Shown: positions 28,426-38,800 of the stretch, one piece after another
How positions within the stretch are numbered: the first letter of the stretch is position 1
How the letters are laid out: every line of letters starts with the position of its first letter
Source of the DNA: Planococcus sp. ISL-110
Lineage (GTDB): Bacteria > Bacillota > Bacilli > Bacillales_A > Planococcaceae
Assembly: GCF_018613575.1 (NCBI RefSeq)
Contig: NZ_JAGGPX010000011.1
Coordinates: forward strand, 286,181-350,180
DNA: 64,000 nt
Direction: 5' to 3'
The notes under the pieces: model-generated
What the model saw: the letters and a program-made list of their open reading frames with translations, nothing else
Database searches by the model: none
Told to the model about the DNA's origin: nothing
Position numbers and translations under genes: made by a program

Positions 28426-29232
28426 ATGAAACAGCATTTAATCGTTCTTGATTTGGATGGAACCCTATTAACCGACCAGAAAGTCATTTCACCAAAAACA
28501 AAACTAACCTTAAATAAAGCACTAGAAGCAGGGCATGAGGTGATGATTGCAACCGGCCGGCCTTATCGTTCAAGCGAAACCTATTACAAGGAATTAGGAT
28601 TAACAACGCCGATCGTTAACTTTAACGGTGCGTTTGTCCATCACCCTGCCAATCGGCATTGGGGCACGCATCACACACCGATCGGATTGGACGTTGTGCA
28701 CGAAGTGGTGGAATCAATGCATGACTATGATTTCCACAATATTGTCGCCGAAGTCCTGGACGATGTTTACGTTCATCACCATGATGAAAAACTGATGGAT
28801 ATTTTCCGCTTCGGAGATCCTACCATCACAACAGGGGATTTGCGTAATTATTTGAAGACTGATCCGACGTCCATTTTGATCCACGCTCCTTATGAGCGGG
28901 TACAGGAAATCCACGATCATCTGTCTTCCGTCCATGCCGAAGTGATCGACCACCGCCGCTGGGGAGCTCCCTGGCATGTTATTGAAATTGTTAAAAGCGG
29001 CATGAGCAAGGCTGTCGGATTGGACCGAGTTTCCAAGTCTCTTGGCATTCCGAGGGAGAATATCATCGCTTTCGGAGACGAAGACAACGACCTTGAAATG
29101 ATTGATTTTGCAGGAATCGGTGTGGCCATGGGCAATGCCATAAGTCCTTTAAAAAATATTGCCAATGAAATCACCTTAACCAATAACGACGACGGCATCG
29201 CTGAAATGCTGATTGACCGATTGAAACTGTAA
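28426..29232 (+). CDS. yitU: HAD-superfamily phosphatase, Cof type (YitU-like)
   Basis: A 268-residue cytosolic phosphatase of the Cof subfamily. Motif I is LDLDGTLLT at residues 6-14, motif II lies in IATGRP, and motif IV is FGDEDNDLEM near 219. A C2-type cap occupies the middle. In B. subtilis YitU contributes to removal of phosphate from a riboflavin precursor; applying that here is inference. GAAAGGAG precedes the ATG. It is divergent from yitV and 21 bases before a DegV gene. Confidence 0.88.
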   Translation: MKQHLIVLDLDGTLLTDQKVISPKTKLTLNKALEAGHEVMIATGRPYRSSETYYKELGLTTPIVNFNGAFVHHPANRHWGTHHTPIGLDVVHEVVESMHDYDFHNIVAEVLDDVYVHHHDEKLMDIFRFGDPTITTGDLRNYLKTDPTSILIHAPYERVQEIHDHLSSVHAEVIDHRRWGAPWHVIEIVKSGMSKAVGLDRVSKSLGIPRENIIAFGDEDNDLEMIDFAGIGVAMGNAISPLKNIANEITLTNNDDGIAEMLIDRLKL

Positions 29233-29253
29233 ATAATAAAAGGGGGATTACTT

Positions 29254-30105
29254 ATGAGATTATTCGCTGACAGCGCATCGGATCTGCCAAAGGATTTTTT
29301 TGAAAACGAGGAAGTCGTTCTGTTCCCGCTCCGCGTCCACATTGGAGACCAGGATTTTGAAGACATAAGAGGTATTCAGTCTATTAAAGTATTCGATACG
29401 ATCCGTGCAGGCAACCACCCAAAAACATCCCAGGTTTCACCCGAGGAAATGCTGAGTGCTTTTGAGCAGCTGGCAAAAGACGACGATGAAGGCTATTACA
29501 TCGCCTTTTCTTCTGAACTTTCCGGCACTTACAGCACAGCGGTAATGGTGGCGGATCAGGTACGTGAAGAATACCCAGACATGAAACTGACGATACTGGA
29601 CTCGAAAGCTGCCTCCCTCGGCTATGGACTGTTGGTGAAAAAAGCTGCCGCAATGCGCAACGCGGGACAACCGCTGGAAAAAATCATTGAAAAGATCCGG
29701 TTTATGGCCGATCATCTGGAGAGCCTCTTTACCGTTGAGGACCTGGATTATATGGCAAAAGGCGGACGCATCTCCAAAGGCAGCGCCTTTGTAGGCGGAT
29801 TATTGAACATCAAACCATTGCTTCACGTAGAAGACGGCAAGTTGGTGCCGATTGAAAAACTGCGTGGACGCAAGAAAGTCATCAAGCGCATGATTGAATT
29901 GATGAAAGAACGCGGTACGCAATTAGATCAGCAGACAATTGCCATCAGCCATGGCGATGACGAAGAGTTTGCTAACGTCCTGAAACAGGAAATCGAGGAG
30001 AACTTCCATCCTCAAAAAATTGAGATCCATATGATCGGTTCTGTCATTGCAGCACATACGGGGCCTGGAACTTTGGCTTTATTCTTCTTCAATAAGATTA
30101 ACTAG
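29254..30105 (+). CDS. DegV family protein (YitS-like)
   Basis: DegV proteins bind a fatty acid; related FakB proteins present it to a fatty acid kinase. The 283 residues begin RLFADSASDLPKDFF. They contain the Ser/Thr loop HPKTSQVSPEE, SSELSGTYSTAV, and the C-terminal HTGPGTLALFF. GGGGGA precedes the ATG. The place after a yitU-like gene fits B. subtilis YitS. A second DegV gene lies at 61534. Confidence 0.92.
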   Translation: MRLFADSASDLPKDFFENEEVVLFPLRVHIGDQDFEDIRGIQSIKVFDTIRAGNHPKTSQVSPEEMLSAFEQLAKDDDEGYYIAFSSELSGTYSTAVMVADQVREEYPDMKLTILDSKAASLGYGLLVKKAAAMRNAGQPLEKIIEKIRFMADHLESLFTVEDLDYMAKGGRISKGSAFVGGLLNIKPLLHVEDGKLVPIEKLRGRKKVIKRMIELMKERGTQLDQQTIAISHGDDEEFANVLKQEIEENFHPQKIEIHMIGSVIAAHTGPGTLALFFFNKIN

Positions 30106-30119
30106 GAGCTGATGGGACT

Positions 30120-31454
30120 TTGAAAAAAATAGTTATCATAGGTGCAGTAGGCGGCGGCGCAACAGCCGCTGGCCAAGTCCGGTTCTATGATCCGGATGCA
30201 CGCATCACTGTATTCGATCGCGATTCAACGATGTCCTATGCGGCATGCGGAACACCGTACGTCATTGGCGATGTGATTGAAGACGAACGTTCAATCATCA
30301 TGACAGATCCTGAGAGTTTCAAGAAAAAGCGTGATATTGATGTTAAATTGCGCCATGAAGTGCTGGAAATCGACAGAGAAGCTAAAACAGTCCTGGTCCA
30401 AAATATGGGAAATGGGGAACAATTCAAAGAGCCTTACGATGCGTTGATCTTGGCTCCAGGCGGTTCTGCCATCGTTCCTGAAGTTGAAGGATTGGATACT
30501 TCAAAGGTTTTCACTTTGCGCAATTATGAAGATATGCAGCGGATTGACCAATTCATCAAAACTCAGCATCCTAAAAACTGCGTGGTATCAGGAGGCGGAT
30601 TCATCGGTCTTGAAATGGCCGAAAACCTGAAAAATATCGGCTTGGACGTTACCTTGGTACATAAATCTGCGGCCATCATGTCTATTTTAGATCTCGATAT
30701 TTCACTGATCATCGAAAAAGAACTGGCCGTCCAGGGCGTTAAATTGCTTACTGGAACTGCGATTGAAAAAACCCAAGGCAAAACCATCAAGCTGACGAAT
30801 GGCATTGAATTGGAGGCCGATTTCATTATCATGAGTATCGGGTTGAGGCCCAATACCGGTCTTGCCGTTAAATCCGGCCTGAAGATTGGGGAAACCGGAG
30901 GCATTCAAACCAACGAATATATGCTGACCAATGACCCGTCGATTTATGCAATTGGGGATGCTTCAGAGAATTTTGATATGGTGACAGGGGATCCAAAGAG
31001 AGTCCCGCTTGCCTCTCCAGCCCATCGTCAGGCATTTATCGCAGCACGCCATTTAACCGGGGACAAAATAGCGAAAAAAGGATTGCTCGGTACTTCTGTA
31101 CTGAAGATTTTCTCGTTGACCGCTGCCATGACCGGGTTGAATGAACAGGCCATTAAAGACAAAAATCTGCAATCAGCTACGGTCATCCACACCGGCAACT
31201 CGAATGCGGGTTATTACCCTGAACATTCAAAACTCACTTTAAAGGTCCATTATGATCCACAGACCCGAAAAATTCTAGGAGCGCAATGCATCGGCGGCAA
31301 AGGCGTCGATAAGCGAATCGATGTCATTGTTACAGCCATCTATGGCGGGTTGACAGTCGATGATTTGCAGGCACTGGAGCTCTGCTATGCCCCTCCCTAT
31401 TCTTCACCAAAAGATCCAATCAATATGATTGGCTATAAGACCATCGATAATTGA
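30120..31454 (+). CDS. CoA-disulfide reductase-like flavoprotein
   Basis: A 444-residue FAD- and NAD(P)H-dependent oxidoreductase. It has an N-terminal Rossmann motif GAVGGGATAAGQ and the single-Cys active site SYAACGTPYVIGD near residue 43, the pattern of CoA-disulfide reductases. SGGGFIGLEMAENL gives the NADH-binding fold, YAIGDASENFD completes the FAD site, and a dimerisation domain follows. A TTG start 14 bases after the DegV stop gives an operon with it. Bacilli rely on low-molecular-weight thiols, so a thiol redox role near spx-controlled physiology is plausible (inference). NADH oxidase activity is the alternative. Confidence 0.85.
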   Translation: MKKIVIIGAVGGGATAAGQVRFYDPDARITVFDRDSTMSYAACGTPYVIGDVIEDERSIIMTDPESFKKKRDIDVKLRHEVLEIDREAKTVLVQNMGNGEQFKEPYDALILAPGGSAIVPEVEGLDTSKVFTLRNYEDMQRIDQFIKTQHPKNCVVSGGGFIGLEMAENLKNIGLDVTLVHKSAAIMSILDLDISLIIEKELAVQGVKLLTGTAIEKTQGKTIKLTNGIELEADFIIMSIGLRPNTGLAVKSGLKIGETGGIQTNEYMLTNDPSIYAIGDASENFDMVTGDPKRVPLASPAHRQAFIAARHLTGDKIAKKGLLGTSVLKIFSLTAAMTGLNEQAIKDKNLQSATVIHTGNSNAGYYPEHSKLTLKVHYDPQTRKILGAQCIGGKGVDKRIDVIVTAIYGGLTVDDLQALELCYAPPYSSPKDPINMIGYKTIDN

Positions 31455-31464
31455 CCACAACATC

Positions 31465-31509
31465 AAAACAGGCAAAGAAAAAGCAATTCGCTTTTTCTTT
31501 GCCTGTTTT
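31465..31509. terminator. Bidirectional terminator
   Basis: A 20-bp perfect stem (31465-31484 with 31490-31509), A-rich on one side and T-rich on the other, lies between the convergent flavoprotein and GH13-like genes. Confidence 0.95.
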
Positions 31510-31520
31510 ATTATGAGAAC

Positions 31521-32987
31521 CTATTGTACCGTTTTTCCACTTGCTTTTTGTTTCGCTGCGTCTGCTTTGCGTTGCTTGCCTTTGCGCCAAACAACCCACA
31601 GGAACAGCATGAACACGACATACATGATGGCAAGTGTCGCAATATAGGCGGAGTTAAGTTTCGTCTCTTCGATCACATGGAAAACTTCTGCAATTTCACG
31701 GTCCTGCGTCACACGGTAGTCCCCGTTGTCTTCCTGGCGGACAATATCGCTCTCGAACAACCCGCGCAATTCCTGTCCGTCACCAATGGCGTCAGCAGAC
31801 AGGTTGATGTTCTTTGTCGAAGAAGAATTATTGATGGCGATAATCCATGTTTCTTCGTCATTGGAACGTTTGTAGAGCAACCAGCCATCTTCGTCATGCA
31901 GTATTTCCAATTCACCTGTCCGCAACGCTTCAGACGAATTGCGCAACGACGTCAAGTCTGTGATGTGGTTTACCAGTTCTTTATCTACAGCCAAATCCAA
32001 AATTTGATGAGATTCAGGCAGCTCGGTTCCGTTCATTGCTGATTCTGAACCATACTGGACAACCGGAATGCCTGGCATTGTCAATAATTGGGTCAGCAAC
32101 AGCGTCCAACGTGTCGGCGGAAATCCATTCTCCTCAACAACATCCGCTGTAAACCGGGACCCTATCAAAGAATCCACTTGAATCAGTTTGTCTTTACTTT
32201 CTTCCATTACAGAAGAAATATCCGTCAAATCCTGGTCGAAATTCTTGTATGCAGCACGCAAGGTTTCTTCTACGCCAGGCAGTACCACGGCATCAAATCC
32301 AGGTGTCTCATCCATTTCCCGATCACTTAGGATATAGCTATCCCGAACGTCTTTAATAGCTTCAGAAAATTCCAGGATAAAGGAAGGATCCAGTTGATCT
32401 GCATTCTGCAGCCGGAAACCATCAATGTTGTAAGTCCCACTAAATTCGGCAAACGTAGAAATCAGCGCTTCCTGAACCTCAGCATTTGCTGTGTCCAAAG
32501 CCAGGCTGCCGTCTTCATTTTCCGTAAACCATTCGGGGTTTTCGGCTGCCCACACATGATCTTCACTTACTTGCTGCGTGGGAATATCCACAATTACTTT
32601 CATGTCCTGATCATGGATTCCAGCTACCAATGTCTCAAATTCTTCTTCTGTCCCAAAATGGCGTTCAAATTTGGTATAGTCCAAGACTCTTTTTCCATCA
32701 TATGTAGCTGTCGAAAATACAGGTCCTATTGAAAGAGCAGTAAAGCCCATTTCTTTCACAAATAATAGTTCACTGGCCATGCCATCAAAATCACCCCCGC
32801 TGAAACTTGCAGGGTCCAAAGCATTCACTTCATAATCATTGTTGATCTTTTTGTTGAAATAACGGTCAACCAGCACATCATAGATGAGCTCATCTTTAAG
32901 TTCACGCTCGTCTGCAGCAAATGCTGGATTGACAAGTGCCAGCAGCAACATACTTATTATGATGCTTGAAATCCATTTTGCCTTCAA
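31521..32987 (-). CDS. Membrane-anchored GH13-like protein without catalytic residues
   Basis: A 488-residue protein with a signal peptide (cleavage after NPAFA), an alpha-amylase-like (GH13) barrel, and a C-terminal membrane helix (ATLAIMYVVFMLFLWVVW) plus basic tail. Fold-defining segments are kept: FSGGDFDGMASELLFVKEMG and GIPVVQYGSESAMNG. The active-site motifs are not. DxxPNH is DIPTQQ (about 133-139), GFRLDxxxH is GFRLQNADQ (190-198, nucleophile Asp replaced by Gln), GE is SD (about 221), and FxDNHD is QVDSLI (about 270-275). It is therefore probably not an amylase but a binding or structural protein. TTG at 32987 follows AAGGAGG. Confidence 0.85.
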   Translation of the reverse strand: MKAKWISSIIISMLLLALVNPAFAADERELKDELIYDVLVDRYFNKKINNDYEVNALDPASFSGGDFDGMASELLFVKEMGFTALSIGPVFSTATYDGKRVLDYTKFERHFGTEEEFETLVAGIHDQDMKVIVDIPTQQVSEDHVWAAENPEWFTENEDGSLALDTANAEVQEALISTFAEFSGTYNIDGFRLQNADQLDPSFILEFSEAIKDVRDSYILSDREMDETPGFDAVVLPGVEETLRAAYKNFDQDLTDISSVMEESKDKLIQVDSLIGSRFTADVVEENGFPPTRWTLLLTQLLTMPGIPVVQYGSESAMNGTELPESHQILDLAVDKELVNHITDLTSLRNSSEALRTGELEILHDEDGWLLYKRSNDEETWIIAINNSSSTKNINLSADAIGDGQELRGLFESDIVRQEDNGDYRVTQDREIAEVFHVIEETKLNSAYIATLAIMYVVFMLFLWVVWRKGKQRKADAAKQKASGKTVQ

Positions 32988-33151
32988 TCTGAAATCCTCC
33001 TTCAATGAGGTTTTTATTGCGTTCCACTCGGTTAATTTTATCAAACTACAGCTACCGCCGCCATGTTAAGTTAAGTTTTCAGCACCGACTTGCCGGAGTT
33101 TCGTCTAAACTGTGAAAATCCCGAAGAGCTAGGTACTGAAATTGGACACTC

Positions 33152-33198
33152 GAGTGGCTTATGACCTGAAGAGTTGGGCTTTGGGTTCTGGACATCAA
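33152..33198 (+). repeat. Decayed fragment of the type I repeat unit
   Basis: GAGTGGCTTATGACCT, then GAGTTGGGCTTTGGGTTCTGGACATCAA in broken form, parallels the 3' half of the type I unit (GAGTGGCTTATGACCCT ... CTGGGCGCTGGAGTCTGGACACCAA). The 5' half with its hairpin arm is missing. The remaining 33045-33237 interval shows no gene. Confidence 0.75.
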
Positions 33199-33237
33199 AT
33201 GAAGCGCTATAAACTATACCTTCTCAAAATACGAAAA

Positions 33238-33262
33238 AGGCAGGTGCTGAGTGCACCTGCCT
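33238..33262 (-). terminator. Terminator of yisL
   Basis: AGGCAGGTGC / GCACCTGCCT stem with a 5-base loop, followed on the minus strand by TTTTTCG. Confidence 0.92.
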
Positions 33263-33269
33263 GCTTTCC

Positions 33270-33641
33270 TTAAAAGAAATCCATACCGATCGGCAACATA
33301 AATCCGATGAATGTTGTTGCGAATAAGAATACCGCAAACAACACCCAGAACATAGTAACCGGTTTTTGTTTTTTCGAACGGACCAAAACCATCTCCATCA
33401 TTCCGATTGTCAAAACACCTAATAGGAATTTGATGCCGTACAGCATCGAATCTGAAGCAGACCATTCGATGAACAACGTAAGTCCTGTGATAATGATCAA
33501 AATGTAGAACAACCGCAATACCATATGCAGGATTTTACGCCCTTTGCTGTCGCGCTGCATAAATGCCGCAATCAGGAACAAAACGACTGCAATAACCCAT
33601 GTTGTGATGTGTAAATGTGTAGTCTGTGTAAAAATATCCAA
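33270..33641 (-). CDS. yisL: YisL family membrane protein (DUF1516)
   Basis: A 123-residue four-helix membrane protein of unknown function. The THLHITTWVIA N-terminus, the KILHMVLRLFYILIIITG segment, TIGMMEMVLVRSKK and the GFMLPIG end match B. subtilis YisL (UPF0344). TTG is the likely start after GAGGTG. The next gene upstream is yisK-like, the order seen in B. subtilis. Confidence 0.88.
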   Translation of the reverse strand: MDIFTQTTHLHITTWVIAVVLFLIAAFMQRDSKGRKILHMVLRLFYILIIITGLTLFIEWSASDSMLYGIKFLLGVLTIGMMEMVLVRSKKQKPVTMFWVLFAVFLFATTFIGFMLPIGMDFF

Positions 33642-33709
33642 AAGCTCACCTCTTCTAATAAAGTCCTTTCCAGTTTATCATAAATCGGACGTAAGAAAGA
33701 GGGCAGATC

Positions 33710-34609
33710 TTATGACAAATGTGTGACGAGTGTACCGATGGATTCAACTGACACTTTGATGGTGTCCCCTGCTTTCAGGAATTTAGGTGGATGGAAGCCT
33801 TTTCCAACTCCAGCGGGTGTGCCGGTTAGCAGAACATCTCCTGGTTCAAGTTCAACATATTTTGATACTTCTGCTACAAGGTCATCCACACGGCGGATCA
33901 TATTTTCCGTGTTGCCGTTTTGGCGCACTTCATCATTGACTTTTGTCACAATCGACAAATTCTGTGATTGTGGGATTTCATCTTTTGTCACGATATAAGG
34001 CCCCAATGGGCATGAGCCCGGCAGGCTTTTCCCAAGAAAGTACTGCTGGTGCTTTTCCTGCAGGTCCCGTGCAGTCAAGTCATTTGCGATCGTGTAGCCA
34101 AAAACATAGTCATAAGCCATCTGCTTCGGTATCTTGTGGCCAGCTTTTCCAATGATGACAGCAAGTTCCCCTTCGTAATCATAAGAATCGGTCACATCAT
34201 TGTGAACAGAAACAGTTTCGCCGTCCGCTGAAATACAGGTCGGTGACTTGGTGAAAACCACCAAATCTACAGGAGCTTCTCCGCCCATCTCTTTTGCATG
34301 ATCCGCATAATTCTTTCCGATGCAGATAATATTTTTAGGTGTTCTTGAAATCGGAGCTAACCATTCAATTTCTGAAAAAGAGTGTTTGAATTCTTCAGAG
34401 CGGTCAGACTGGACAGCGGCTTCCGTCAGTTTACGAATCTGTTCGATAAACTCCAGTCCTTGCGGAATTCCTTCGATCAATTGTGCAGGAAATGCAGGCA
34501 GAACTTCTAATTGCTGTTGAATAGCAACCAGATCCCAAACAGCTTCTTCCTTTTTAACCTTTGGTCCGAATCCTTCTTTTCCTTCGTAGCGAAATGATAA
34601 CAGCTTCAT
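33710..34609 (-). CDS. yisK: Fumarylacetoacetate hydrolase family protein (YisK-like)
   Basis: A 299-residue FAH-fold enzyme. The metal ligands of the family are visible: Asp/Glu in DYEGELAVIIGK, and the KSPTC and GKSLPGSCPLGP segments around the active site. The C-terminus has LLTGTPAGVG. B. subtilis YisK has been described as an oxaloacetate decarboxylase-type FAH protein; whether that holds here is not visible in the sequence. AAAGGAGTG precedes the ATG. Confidence 0.88.
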   Translation of the reverse strand: MKLLSFRYEGKEGFGPKVKKEEAVWDLVAIQQQLEVLPAFPAQLIEGIPQGLEFIEQIRKLTEAAVQSDRSEEFKHSFSEIEWLAPISRTPKNIICIGKNYADHAKEMGGEAPVDLVVFTKSPTCISADGETVSVHNDVTDSYDYEGELAVIIGKAGHKIPKQMAYDYVFGYTIANDLTARDLQEKHQQYFLGKSLPGSCPLGPYIVTKDEIPQSQNLSIVTKVNDEVRQNGNTENMIRRVDDLVAEVSKYVELEPGDVLLTGTPAGVGKGFHPPKFLKAGDTIKVSVESIGTLVTHLS

Positions 34610-34652
34610 TCGTCAAACACTCCTTTTCTTTGATTGAATTCATTATACACAC

Positions 34653-35831
34653 TCAGGGTTTTGAATTGTTAGTTTTTTCGAAATTATTTCCGTATGTCCA
34701 TTTTCTCCAAACAATTTCAAGTGGTCCCCGTGAAAATTTCTCAAACCAAAGTTCCGCAAAAATCAGCTGAACTACGAAAATTCCGAGGGCAATCAACGTG
34801 CCTGTCAGCAGATCCACTTGCCCGTAAAGACCGAAGCCGTACGAATAAAAAATCAGTGTAGCTAAAACAGATTGGCTAATATAGGTCGTCAGCGACATCC
34901 GTCCCACTTTAGCCACCGGAGACAACAGCTTCTGGAGGCTGTTTTTTTGGGCCAGCAACGCAATTACAGCTGCATAGCCGATTGCTACAAGCGGCCCCCC
35001 GAATATATCCTGCAGATAAACAAAAGCATAATTCGGCTCAAACAGGAACGGAGCAGATTTCAACAGCAAACCGATCAGCAGTGGACCAACAGCCAAAAAC
35101 AGCCAAAGTTTGCGCTTTTCCTGCGTCCGCTCAATCAGCCGCCATTTGGCTGCAGCCGCTCCGACCATCAGAAATGGCAAGATGGTAGCAATCAGGATAA
35201 TGTAGTTGGCCAAATTATTGCTGTAGGTCCAATCTGCTAAACGCTGGCTGAAGATTTCCGCAAAACTGCCTGATTGGTAGGATTGGATTGAGCTTTCAAT
35301 TTCCATGTACCCCACATAAAGATTGGGATCCGCGGCAGCTGCTATAAACATGATGGCTAATAAAAGCACATGCGGAACTGCATAGATGATGGCTGCAAAG
35401 CCCATCAGCCAGCTAGACGGCAGCCGAATCATACCAATCAGCAAAAAGCCCATGATGGCGTAAGTGATCAGAATATCCCCATACCAGATCAAAAAGGCAT
35501 GGATGATGCCGAACAGCAACAACACCGTTAATCGTCTGACGGCTATTGGCATAAAGGGACGCTGCTTAGCTTCTGCGCGCATAAATTGCATCGCCAGTCC
35601 GTAGCCGAACAGCATGGCAAACAAAGGATAGAAACTGGCTTGGATGAATATATCGATAAACAGGTACGTTCCTTCATTCACATTTCCATCAAACCATTTA
35701 TAGGGATCGATATAGGAAAGAGGAGAGTGAAAAGCCAGCATATTGATGATCAATATGCCAAAAAGCGAGAACCCTCTCATTAAATCGATCGCTTTTACTC
35801 GTTCATTTGTAGAAACCGGCTGTAAGTTCAA
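34653..35831 (-). CDS. DUF418 (YeiB-like) membrane protein
   Basis: A 392-residue polytopic membrane protein with about ten helices. The family signature is at the N-terminus: RVKAIDLMRGFSLFGILIINML. PLFAMLFGYGLAMQF follows, then the C-terminal DUF418 segment GRMSLTTYISQSVLATLIFY and FEKFSRGPLEIVWRK. The physiological role of the family is not established. TTG start after AGGAGG, 10 bases behind addA, so it is probably co-transcribed with addBA. Confidence 0.85.
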   Translation of the reverse strand: MNLQPVSTNERVKAIDLMRGFSLFGILIINMLAFHSPLSYIDPYKWFDGNVNEGTYLFIDIFIQASFYPLFAMLFGYGLAMQFMRAEAKQRPFMPIAVRRLTVLLLFGIIHAFLIWYGDILITYAIMGFLLIGMIRLPSSWLMGFAAIIYAVPHVLLLAIMFIAAAADPNLYVGYMEIESSIQSYQSGSFAEIFSQRLADWTYSNNLANYIILIATILPFLMVGAAAAKWRLIERTQEKRKLWLFLAVGPLLIGLLLKSAPFLFEPNYAFVYLQDIFGGPLVAIGYAAVIALLAQKNSLQKLLSPVAKVGRMSLTTYISQSVLATLIFYSYGFGLYGQVDLLTGTLIALGIFVVQLIFAELWFEKFSRGPLEIVWRKWTYGNNFEKTNNSKP

Positions 35832-35841
35832 AATAATCCTC

Positions 35842-38800
35842 CTAGATTTTCACTTCTTGGCTTGCTGCAAACAAATACAGCAGCCGTTCTTTGAGCGGAA
35901 TGCGAAGAATCGCTTCAACGGCTTCCTGATAGACAGCCAGCTGAACCCCATAGCGCTTGGCCATTTCCGTCTGGACATTGTTGATATGCGATACCCGGTC
36001 GGTCTTATAATCGAGCAGCACCCAGCCATCCGCTTCCTCAAACAGGCAATCGACGATTCCCTGGATGATTTGATGGTCTCCGTCTGCATCCGCTTTGGCG
36101 TATGTAAACGGAACTTCCCGCTTGATGTTCTTCGCTGCACGAAGACGCGCCGCGGTTTCGCTGGCATAAAAGCGTTCGACTTCTTCAATCTCCACAGCTT
36201 TTCCTTCGTCAGGCGACAGGATTTCCATTCCCACCAATGTGTCGATGAATTTTTTTATTTCAACGGAATCCATCGTTCGATCGAGTGGAATGTGCTGCAT
36301 GACCGCATGGACAGCCGTCCCGACATCAGCTGCGGATAACCGTTTGTCCATCATGAAATCCGGACGGTGCAGCAGCATTTTTCTTTCAGGCTTTGCCGTT
36401 TGAATGAAGGATTCAGGTTCATCCAGGCGCTGCAGCATCTGCAGCCGTTTCATTTCTGACACCGATTGTTTGGAGCGCTTCTCAACTGCTTCTTGATGCG
36501 GGTATTGATAATTGAAACGGTCATTGACAAGCTGCTGATAATCTTCATTCGAGTCGTCGCCTTTCAGCAACTCATCCAAATTCACCACTCCTGGAAGCAA
36601 CGACTGGGATTCAATGATTTCAATATGGAATCGGGAAGAGTGATCGAGAATATTGCCATTGACATTTAACTGTCCTGCGGCGTCCGGATGTCTTGCAACG
36701 GCCGGGCCAATCCAATCCAAATAGCCTTTAGCCCGCGACCGCATGAAATCCGGAAGCCGGACATCATTTGTACCGACTTTCCATTTTTCAAAGAGCTTAT
36801 CGACGTCTTTTACAGAAGCTGTTAAATACAGCCGCTCTTTTGCCCGCGTCATGGCTACGTACAACACCCGCATCTCTTCCGCTTTCATCTGCAGCTGCTT
36901 CATTTCCTTGACCGCCAAGAAAGGCAGGGACGTGTATTCAATTCTCGTGTCAGGATTGACCGCCTTGACGGCCAATCCATAATCCTGATCGAACAGATAA
37001 GATTTTCGGAAATCCATTTCATTAAAGGAGCGGCCGGTACCGGCAAAGAAAACCACTGGAAACTCAAGGCCCTTTGACTTGTGGACAGTCATGAGCCGAA
37101 CGACATTTTCTTTTTCGCTGAGCGATTTGGCTGTGCCGAGATCGTCGCCCCGCTCACGCATCCGGTCGATGAAACGCAAGAAGCGGAACAAGCCACGGAA
37201 AGAAGTTTTTTCGTATTCCAGCGCCCGGTCGTGCAACGCACGCAAATTGGCCTGCCGCTGCTTGCCATTTGTCATGGCGCCTGCCATCTCATAATAATTC
37301 GTGTCCAGATAGACCTGCCAAATCAGCTCCGCCAGCGATCCCCGTCGAGCCTGATTGCGCCATCCCTCCAGCTGGAGAATAAAGCGCTGCAGCTTTTCAG
37401 CCGCGGCAGGATCAATTCCTGACCCGGCGCGCATAAAGGTTTTCACTGCTTCGTAAAACGAGGCTTGGGGTGCCGCTAAACGGATTTCAGCCAGTTCATT
37501 TTCCTTTAATCCGATAAAGGGTGCACGCAAAACGGAAGCCAGTGGAATGTCCTGGTACGGATTATCGATGACGCGCAGCGTATTGAGCATGATCATCACT
37601 TCAAGTGCATCAAAATAGCCACCGGTCAACTCGGCATATAATGGAATGCCAGCCATTTTGAATTCGTCCACAAAATCCCCCGACCATGTCATGGAACGCA
37701 TCAAGACGACGACATCCCGGTATTCCAGTTTGCGCTGCTGCTGTGTCCAGGGATCGTTGACAAGCATTTCCTGGTCCATCATTTCTTTGATTTTCTTTGC
37801 AATAAAGCGCGCTTCCCATTGGGATTTCACCAGGTCCTCATCCAACACTTCCTCTTCAGTTTCCGGCTCATGGATCAAAGCCAACTCAATCGGAATCTGC
37901 TGCTCCGGATAAGGGGCCTTGGCTTTTAACGCCGCAGCTTCATCATAATCGATTTCCCCAACCCGTTCGCCCATGATCTGCGAGAAGATATAGTTGGTGC
38001 CATCCAGTATTTCTTTGCGGCTCCTGAAATTCGCATTCAAATCAATGCGCAGCCCCGCACCTTCTGCATCATGGCGAAAGCGGGAATACTTTCCTAAAAA
38101 AAGCATCGGTTCAGCAAGTCGGAATCGGTAAATCGATTGCTTGACGTCGCCCACCATAAACAGATTGCCGTCGTGTTCGTCTCCGGACTTCACTAGCTTC
38201 AAAATGGTTTCCTGAAGCAGATTGGTATCCTGGTATTCATCCACCAGCACTTCCTTAAAACGATCCTGGTATTCTTTGGAAATGGCGGAAGGTTCTCCTC
38301 CATCCGATAAGATCTCCAGCGCATAATGCTCCAAATCAGAGAAATCAACCAATGCCCGGTCGATCTTCAGCGCTTTGTATTGATCGGCAAAATCCTGTGT
38401 CAGCTCCACTAAGGTCTTCATCATGGGTGCCATTTCGCGCATCTCATCAAGAAGCCGCTTAGGAGAGCGGGTGAAATAGGCATCAAAGAGGCCACTGACG
38501 ATTTTCTTCACTTCATTTCGCATAGCCTTCGCTTCTTCTGCAAGACCAGGGGCGCACGAGTCTTTACGGATACTGGCCGCCTTTTCCCATTTGAATGACT
38601 TCGAAAAAGCATAAAGCTTGTCCCAGGAAGCTTCGAGTGACAGGATGGCGGTCTTGATCACTTCTGCATCTGTCTTGAAGGTATCTTCCAGCAAGGCTGG
38701 ACCATCCGGCTGCAGCGCCAATTGAAGGCCTTCCTGCGTGAGCTGCAAGGCTTCCTCCAAAGCATGGCGTATCGTCAGTTTCAAGTCACCGATAAACGGC

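Noticed and set aside
31524..32042. 172-codon plus-strand frame antisense to the GH13-like gene
   Set aside because: No start context, no domain; explained by codon bias of the opposite strand.
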